Part shown: positions 11,628 to 12,396 of the stretch, in pieces
Numbering within the stretch: the stretch's first letter is position 1
Layout: every line of letters starts with the position of its first letter
DNA from: Thermococcus sp.
Lineage (GTDB): Archaea; Methanobacteriota_B; Thermococci; Thermococcales; Thermococcaceae
DNA: 12,396 nucleotides
Reading direction: 5' to 3'
NCBI RefSeq assembly: GCF_027066465.1
Contig: NZ_JAMONU010000079.1
Span: forward strand, 1-12,396
The notes under the pieces: model-generated
Database searches by the model: none
Seen by the model: the letters and a program-made list of their open reading frames with translations, nothing else
Told to the model about the DNA's origin: nothing
Program-made: the position numbers and the translations under genes

Positions 11628-12396
11628 ATGCTCGCCGTCGAGATACTCGAATCAGTCGATGTCATTCCGGACCCTTACGTTCGCGCCGTAACGTACGCAA
11701 GGCTTGGTGAGAGGCTCGCCAGAGCTAGAAACGCCCTCTTTAAGGATACCTTCATGAAGGCCCTCGACGTCGCCCGCTCGATTGAAGACCCCCTGAGGAT
11801 GATGAGGGCGCTTCTTTCAATAGGCTATTCCATGGGCAGGGCTGGAATAAGGGCGTACAAGAAGGTTTTTCTCCAGGTCTTTGAGGACTGCAAGATGCTG
11901 CCCCCTCCCGCGAGGGACGAGCTTCTCCGTTCGGCCGCTCTGTACCTTCTGAACCTCGGGGAAATAGGGGAGTCGATAACCTACGCGGTTGAGATTTCCA
12001 ACGAGAAGCTCCGGCAGGAGACGCTCGTCTACATAGTAAGGGCAATAGCGCGTTCTTTTGAGGAGAACCCGATGAAGGTTGCATACCGCCTCAGGAAAAT
12101 CCGCCTTGCCCTTGACTACATAGCCGACGAACCCTACCGCTCAAAGGCCCTTCTCGAACTGATTAAGGCCCTGATAACCCTGAAGAGCTACGAAAACGCC
12201 CTGGCGGTCCTCAGGGAGATAAACTCCAAGGAATGGGCTAGGCAGGCCTTCAAGGAGGTCACCTTCAGACTCAAGGAATCGGGAGTTCTTGACAGGTACA
12301 TAGGCTCTCTCGAGGAGATAGCTGGAGAACTCGTCGAGAAGTTTGGGGAGAGCTTTACGCTCGAACTCGGCACGGCCTTTGCCCTGACGGGAAGGG
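11628..12396 (+). CDS. Alpha-helical repeat (TPR-like) protein, partial, 3' end beyond window
   Basis: Open from ATG 11628 to the window edge (256 full codons, no stop). I do not recognise a named family. The sequence is almost entirely helix-forming. Repeated pairs of about 34-40 residues look like VRAVTYARLGERLARARNALFKDTFMKAL, then PLRMMRALLSIGYSMGRAG ... YKKVFLQVF, then QETLVYIVRAIARSF, then YRSKALLELIKALITLKSYENALAVLREI. The 'A-x3-L-x2-Y/G-x4-A' pattern is TPR-like, so a soluble scaffold is likely. No signal peptide or membrane segment is seen in this part. GGTGGT at 11618-11623 is 4 bases upstream of the ATG. It has its own promoter divergent from the methyltransferase. Confidence 0.82.
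   Translation, partial: MLAVEILESVDVIPDPYVRAVTYARLGERLARARNALFKDTFMKALDVARSIEDPLRMMRALLSIGYSMGRAGIRAYKKVFLQVFEDCKMLPPPARDELLRSAALYLLNLGEIGESITYAVEISNEKLRQETLVYIVRAIARSFEENPMKVAYRLRKIRLALDYIADEPYRSKALLELIKALITLKSYENALAVLREINSKEWARQAFKEVTFRLKESGVLDRYIGSLEEIAGELVEKFGESFTLELGTAFALTGR

Noticed and set aside
1..12396. CRISPR arrays, tRNA/rRNA genes, insertion sequences, phage or defence islands
   Set aside because: I saw no regularly spaced direct repeats, no tRNA-like cloverleaf or rRNA sequence, and no transposase or integrase motif. The content is core-like, apart from the TA pair and the ATPase.

Overview
The window looks like chromosomal DNA of a hyperthermophilic archaeon of the order Thermococcales, most likely a GC-rich Thermococcus. 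The evidence is a Phr-type ArsR heat-shock regulator, an archaeal-only ribosomal protein S17e, a DUF371 protein, a MOFRL glycerate 2-kinase, a Trm11-like methyltransferase and a VapBC-type PIN module. The genes are short, tightly packed and on both strands, with archaeal TATA/BRE promoters and GGTG-type ribosome binding sites. This is core-like, compact sequence. I see no rRNA, tRNA, CRISPR array, transposase, integrase or phage genes, and no gene-free stretch above about 110 bases.

Left part (1-3043). A partial threonine synthase gene (minus) diverges from a phr-like regulator gene (plus). The short region between them carries a near-perfect palindrome over the expected phr transcription start, which suggests autoregulation. 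Ribosomal protein S17e (minus) diverges from a DUF371 gene. That gene is followed by an unrecognised, cysteine-free 222-residue soluble protein.

Middle part (3044-7853). Glycerate 2-kinase converges, with a 38-base overlap, on an unrecognised four-helix membrane protein. That gene diverges from a polytopic dolichol/phytol-kinase-like (COG0170) protein. An AAA+ ATPase of the COG1373 type follows, with an inverted repeat just upstream of its promoter. It ends 4 bases into a convergent radical SAM (SPL-like, COG1533) gene.

Right part (7873-12396). A YgjP-like zinc peptidase overlaps an orphan NfeD-domain membrane protein. This converges with a small membrane protein that has a PH-like tail. Then come a CoA-binding protein, a vapB/vapC-like pair, a THUMP/Trm11-like methyltransferase and, divergent from it, the start of a large alpha-helical-repeat protein cut by the window edge.

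The most unusual signal is the toxin gene of the TA pair. Its first catalytic Asp is Asn, at a position inside the overlapping antitoxin stop codon. A segment of about eight codons appears to be read out of the ancestral frame, bounded by two compensating one-base indels. Together these suggest a decaying or repurposed PIN protein held open by its antitoxin neighbour. A second theme is that many TATA boxes lie about 22-28 bases from the start codon, so several of these genes are probably transcribed leaderless.
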